Made by a program: the position numbers and the translations under genes. Shown one piece after another: positions 14,476 to 17,608 of a stretch of DNA of 17,608 nucleotides; the stretch's first letter is position 1; the number at the start of each line of letters is the position of its first letter. Origin of the DNA: DTU018 sp029550685 (GTDB lineage Bacteria; Bacillota; Syntrophomonadia; Syntrophomonadales; Syntrophomonadaceae); the NCBI GenBank assembly GCA_035412805.1, contig DAONVO010000047.1, forward strand, positions 1-17,608, read 5' to 3'. Below the pieces are notes generated by a model. The model saw only the letters and a list, made by a program, of their open reading frames with translations. It was not told the origin of the DNA and did not search any database.

Positions 14476-14886
14476 ATGGATTACAAACTGCCGTTTAAGG
14501 AATACAATAAGGCTTTACGCAAATCCAAGCTGCTGGGCTTGAGATGCAACTCCTGCGGGGCTATTACTTGCCCGCCTAAAATGAGCTGCCAGGAGTGCAC
14601 TGGACTGGATCTGGAAATCACTGAGCTGAGCGGCAAAGGATTTATCGTAACTTATACCACCAGTTTTGTCGCACCCCGGGGACGTGAAAACGAGATTCCC
14701 TATACCATTGTCATTGTACAGCTGGATGAAGGTCCTTGGATTATGGGCAATTTGATCGACATGGAAACTAACAAAATAACATTCGATATTATCGGGCGAC
14801 GGGTCAGAATGAGCAGTAGGGTATATCCAGGAGATTTGTATTCAGCCGGGGCTTCAGCCCGCCCCGTTTTCAGCTTCGACGATTAA
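14476..14886 (+). CDS. Zinc-ribbon/OB-fold (DUF35) thiolase partner protein
   Basis: A 136-residue protein with an N-terminal helix, then a rubredoxin-like zinc ribbon CNSC-x10-CQEC (Cys at about 24, 27, 38, 41). A DUF35 OB-fold follows (GKGFIVTYTTSFVAP through GPWIMGNLID). Such proteins form complexes with thiolase-fold enzymes. Known cases are archaeal acetoacetyl-CoA thiolase/HMG-CoA synthase complexes, the BbsA/BbsB thiolase of anaerobic toluene degradation, and steroid side-chain aldolases. It lies 15 nt after the thiolase with AAGGAGG before its ATG, so the two are very likely co-produced as a complex that channels or binds the acyl-CoA. Confidence 0.88.
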   Translation: MDYKLPFKEYNKALRKSKLLGLRCNSCGAITCPPKMSCQECTGLDLEITELSGKGFIVTYTTSFVAPRGRENEIPYTIVIVQLDEGPWIMGNLIDMETNKITFDIIGRRVRMSSRVYPGDLYSAGASARPVFSFDD

Positions 14887-14919
14887 TTATGGTCACTTTT
14901 CTGCAAAGGGGGAATAACT

Positions 14920-16098
14920 ATGTCCCTGCCCCTGGAAGGAATCCGGATACTGGATTTATCGATATATCTGCCGGGGCCGTTTTGTACCCAGATATTAGCT
15001 GATTTTGGTGCTGAGGTAATCAAGGTAGAAGAACTCAGCGGCGAATGGGGTCGGCATGTTTACCCGGTAATAGGCGACAAGAGTGCTCTTTTCTACGCGG
15101 TCAATCGCGGGAAAAAGAGTTTAGCAATTAACCTCAAATCGGAAATCGGCAAAGAAATATTTATGAAGCTGGCCCAGTATGCTGATGTGGTTGTAGAGCA
15201 GTTTAGACCTGGGGTTATGGAGAGATTAGGGTTAGGTTATGAAGCACTTTCCCAAGTGAATCCACAACTGATCTATTGCTCTATAAGCGGGTATGGGCAC
15301 AGCGGACCTCTTCAGTATGCAGCCGGACATGATTTAAACTATTTAAGCCTGGCAGGGGTTACTGGTTTAACCGGCACCAGGAATCAGCCGGGAATGTCCG
15401 GAGTGCAGATCGCCGATCTGGCCGGCGGCTCTCTGCAGGCCGTCAGTGCTATCCTGCTGGCGTTAATAGCCCGGGAAAAAATTGGCCGGGGCCAATATTG
15501 TGATATAGCTATGCTGGATGGGGCTATCAGTCTTTTGGCCTTCAGTCTGGCTGAGTGGTCCGGGCAGGGCAGACTGCCGGTTTGTAATGGGGGAGCGCTG
15601 ACGGGTGGCTTCGCTTGTTATCAGATCTATGCTGCTGCCGATGGTAAGTATGTAAGCCTGGGAGCAGTAGAAGCTAAGTTCTGGCAGAGGTTCTGTGAAA
15701 GGATTGGCCGGCCGGAATATATACCTTATCAATGGGATGATACCCGTCAAGAGGAAATCCTGGCTGATATTAAATCGATAATGGCTGGCAAGACCCAGCA
15801 GGAATGGGTGGATTACTTTGCAGATGACGATATCTGTTTTACTCCGGTACTAAATCTGGAAGAAATGAGCCGGCATCCTCAAGTTCAGGATCGAAATATG
15901 GTGATCATAATGGAAGATGTTCAGGGCAGCGGTAAAAATATGATGCTAACCGGATGTCCTATTAAATTGTCTCATACGCCCGCAATAGTCAAACCTGTAT
16001 TTCCTGAACTGGGAGAACATACTGAAATTCTTCTGCAGGAAATTGGTTATTCAGCTCAGGAAATAGCCCGTTGGAAAGAGCAGAAAGTACTGGCTTAA
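14920..16098 (+). CDS. Alpha-methylacyl-CoA racemase-like protein (CaiB/BaiF family)
   Basis: A 392-residue family III CoA-transferase fold protein (LPGPFCTQILADFGAEVIKVE near the start, VNRGKKSLAINLK, PGVMERLGLGYE). Three residues match the racemase active site rather than only the transferase one: AGHDLNYLS (His137/Asp138), IADLAGG (Asp166) and GAVEAKF (Glu251). Their spacing parallels His126, Asp156 and Glu241 of the Mycobacterium enzyme as I recall it. It would interconvert (2R)- and (2S)-2-methylacyl-CoA so that the dehydrogenase can use both. CoA transfer remains an alternative because family annotation is often ambiguous. AAGGGGG precedes the ATG. It is the last gene of the operon, followed by a terminator. 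Confidence 0.85.
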   Translation: MSLPLEGIRILDLSIYLPGPFCTQILADFGAEVIKVEELSGEWGRHVYPVIGDKSALFYAVNRGKKSLAINLKSEIGKEIFMKLAQYADVVVEQFRPGVMERLGLGYEALSQVNPQLIYCSISGYGHSGPLQYAAGHDLNYLSLAGVTGLTGTRNQPGMSGVQIADLAGGSLQAVSAILLALIAREKIGRGQYCDIAMLDGAISLLAFSLAEWSGQGRLPVCNGGALTGGFACYQIYAAADGKYVSLGAVEAKFWQRFCERIGRPEYIPYQWDDTRQEEILADIKSIMAGKTQQEWVDYFADDDICFTPVLNLEEMSRHPQVQDRNMVIIMEDVQGSGKNMMLTGCPIKLSHTPAIVKPVFPELGEHTEILLQEIGYSAQEIARWKEQKVLA

Positions 16099-16138
16099 AT
16101 TTTAGTCCGGTCTGATCTTCTATTCCCTTCACATTATG

Positions 16139-16170
16139 GGAGCTATGGCTGATAGGCTGTAGCTCCTTTT
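16139..16170 (+). terminator. Terminator between the beta-oxidation operon and the activator gene
   Basis: GGAGCTA (16139-16145) pairs with TAGCTCC (16160-16166) around a 14-nt loop and is followed by TTTTGTGTTT. It lies between convergent genes and ends the sigma-54 operon. Confidence 0.7.
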
Positions 16171-16177
16171 GTGTTTA

Positions 16178-17557
16178 TTAAATATCTAGATTATATTTTT
16201 TAGTTTTCCGGTAAAGCGAGGATAGATTGATATTAAGGTATTTGGCAGCCTGTATCTTGTCCCCCTTGGTATCTCGCAATACCTGCAGGATAACCTTTTT
16301 TTCAAATTCACTGACTAAGGTCTTTAGGTCCTTAATTTCCCTGGAATCATCTTCTGCCTCTTCATCCCATTGCGGGCTATCCTGGACAGGAGAAAATGAC
16401 AGGTGCCGTGGCATTAGCACTGACATATCTTCCAAATCAGCCAGTATCATACCTCTTTCAATTACGTTTTCCAATTCCCTAACATTACCGGGCCAGGAAT
16501 GCTGCATAAGTAACTCCATAGCTTGATCAGATATTTGTTCAATGGATAGGCACAGTTTTTGGTTTATATTTGCCATAAAGTGTTGAACCAGAAGTGGAAT
16601 ATCGCCTTTGCGCAACCGCAGCGGGGGGACTTCGATACGGATAACGTTGAGTCTATAGTAAAGATCTTCCCGGAATTTATCCTCATGCATCATTTTCTCC
16701 AGGTTGCGATTGGTAGCAGCTATAATGCGAACGTTTACACGTATGGGACGATTGGATCCCAGTCTTTCCAACTCTCGCTCCTGTAAAAAAATCAGCAGCT
16801 TACTTTGCATTGATAGGGGCAGTTCCCCGATTTCATCGAGAAAGACTGTGCCGTTATGAGCCAGTTCCAGTTTACCGGCTTTGCCACCCCGGCGTGCCCC
16901 AGTGTAAGCACCTTCTTCATACCCAAATAACTCCGACTCCATGAGATTATGAGGAATACTGGCGCAGTTTACGCGCACAAAGGGGAAGGCACGGCGATTG
17001 CTGCCTTCATGTATTGCCTGAGCAAACAGTTCTTTTCCGGTACCACTTTCGCCGGTGATCAGAACGGTTACATTGTCATGATAAGCTATATTTTGGGCAA
17101 CGCATTTGAGATTAACAAATCCAGGGTCTTTGCCAATCAAGGAATCAAAACTGTAACGGGTTTTAAATCCCTCTTGATAGGGTTCTTTATTACTGATAAT
17201 GCCGTTTAGCACTTGATTTCGCAGTTTTTGATCCCAAATATCAAGAAATATACTGTAAGCAAAGGCTCCGATTATTTCGTCATTTTCAAATAGGGGAACC
17301 GAACAGGCCACTCCTTGACGCCCGTGGATGCTCCAATTGTAGGCTAGATGAGGGCGGCCGGTTTCAATAGCTTTCATAGTTCGGGAATAAGGAGTTATTT
17401 TTCTGATGTCTTGACCGATTACCTCGTCTATTGGCAGCTGCAGTGCTTTGAGATAGGTATCGTTTATGAAACGTATAATGCCGTCACGATCAACAATTAT
17501 AGCGGCAATATGAGGATTTTTCTCAATGATATCGGTTATTACCCGTTCAATATTCAC
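16178..17557 (-). CDS. Sigma-54-dependent transcriptional activator (PAS-AAA+-Fis)
   Basis: An enhancer-binding protein of about 459 residues. The N-terminal PAS-like sensor (about 10-110: IIVDRDGIIRFIN, then VIGQDI) suggests binding of a small ligand. The AAA+ domain has Walker A GESGTGKE (about 170), the sigma-54 contact loop GAYTGA (about 217; usually GAFTGA, Tyr is a known conservative variant), Walker B FLDEIGELP (about 240) and the arginine region near AATNRNL. A Fis-type helix-turn-helix ends the protein (KIQAAKYLNI...LYRKTKKY). GAGGTGA sits five bases before GTG 17557, so I prefer it to GTG 17566. It is convergent with the operon whose promoter is a textbook -24/-12 site, so it is the likely activator, perhaps sensing an acid or acyl-CoA. 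Confidence 0.93.
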   Translation of the reverse strand: MNIERVITDIIEKNPHIAAIIVDRDGIIRFINDTYLKALQLPIDEVIGQDIRKITPYSRTMKAIETGRPHLAYNWSIHGRQGVACSVPLFENDEIIGAFAYSIFLDIWDQKLRNQVLNGIISNKEPYQEGFKTRYSFDSLIGKDPGFVNLKCVAQNIAYHDNVTVLITGESGTGKELFAQAIHEGSNRRAFPFVRVNCASIPHNLMESELFGYEEGAYTGARRGGKAGKLELAHNGTVFLDEIGELPLSMQSKLLIFLQERELERLGSNRPIRVNVRIIAATNRNLEKMMHEDKFREDLYYRLNVIRIEVPPLRLRKGDIPLLVQHFMANINQKLCLSIEQISDQAMELLMQHSWPGNVRELENVIERGMILADLEDMSVLMPRHLSFSPVQDSPQWDEEAEDDSREIKDLKTLVSEFEKKVILQVLRDTKGDKIQAAKYLNINLSSLYRKTKKYNLDI

Positions 17558-17608
17558 ATGGATCACCTCTCCCCTTTCCTCAAGTTTAGAAATTGTTATT
17601 TATTAGCT

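Noticed and set aside
14920..16098. Plain formyl-CoA or carnitine-type CoA transferase
   Set aside because: The AGHDLNY and GAVE motifs and their spacing fit the racemase branch better; kept as an alternative.
16860..16920. GAYTGA in place of GAFTGA as a sign of an inactive sigma-54 activator
   Set aside because: Tyr at this position is a conservative, known variant, and Walker A and B and the other motifs are intact.
1..17608. CRISPR arrays, tRNA or rRNA genes
   Set aside because: No regularly spaced repeats, cloverleaf sequences or rRNA segments were recognised by reading.

Overview
The window looks like chromosomal DNA of an anaerobic, Gram-positive Clostridia-type bacterium (Syntrophomonas or Desulfotomaculum-like). 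This rests on the strong AAGGAGG-type ribosome binding sites, frequent TTG and GTG starts, moderate base composition, a sigma-54 activator of fatty-acid genes, and anaerobic acyl-CoA and flavin enzymes. The assignment is inference; no rRNA or marker gene is present.

Layout. 1-1153: two overlapping flavodoxin-type FMN reductases (the first cut by the window edge), closed by a terminator. 1214-2737: a relic-rich stretch with a short IS-end-like direct repeat, a TetR regulator behind two tandem palindromic operators, and a truncated CPBP (CAAX protease-like) gene. 2811-3958: a miniature phage-like switch with a repressor and a divergent Cro-like gene. Its operators (ACTCAT-N3-ATGAGT) sit in the spacers of both promoters, followed by a small helical protein of unknown function. 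4427-6376: a long-chain acyl-CoA ligase bracketed by two identical 41-nt hairpin repeats. 9688-6460 (minus strand): a PadR regulator, a CrtI-like flavin oxidoreductase and a flavin/[2Fe-2S] reductase in one operon. 9965-11686: a Na+/phosphate symporter with a PhoU-like tail. 12084-16098: a four-gene beta-oxidation operon (acyl-CoA dehydrogenase with a frameshift, SCP2-type thiolase, its zinc-ribbon/OB-fold partner, and an alpha-methylacyl-CoA racemase-like protein) behind a near-ideal sigma-54 promoter. 17557-16178 (minus): a PAS-AAA-Fis sigma-54 activator, convergent with that operon and its obvious candidate regulator.

How they fit. The last operon reads as a module for alpha-methyl-branched acyl-CoAs: racemase, dehydrogenase with the catalytic Glu in the position used by long-chain and isovaleryl enzymes, and an SCPx-like thiolase with a DUF35 partner. 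Hydratase and 3-hydroxyacyl-CoA dehydrogenase are absent and must come from elsewhere. The acyl-CoA ligase could supply substrates. The CrtI-like enzyme with a dedicated NAD(P)H reductase could act as a saturase, so the whole region may process unsaturated, methyl-branched (isoprenoid-like) chains. That joint role is a hypothesis.
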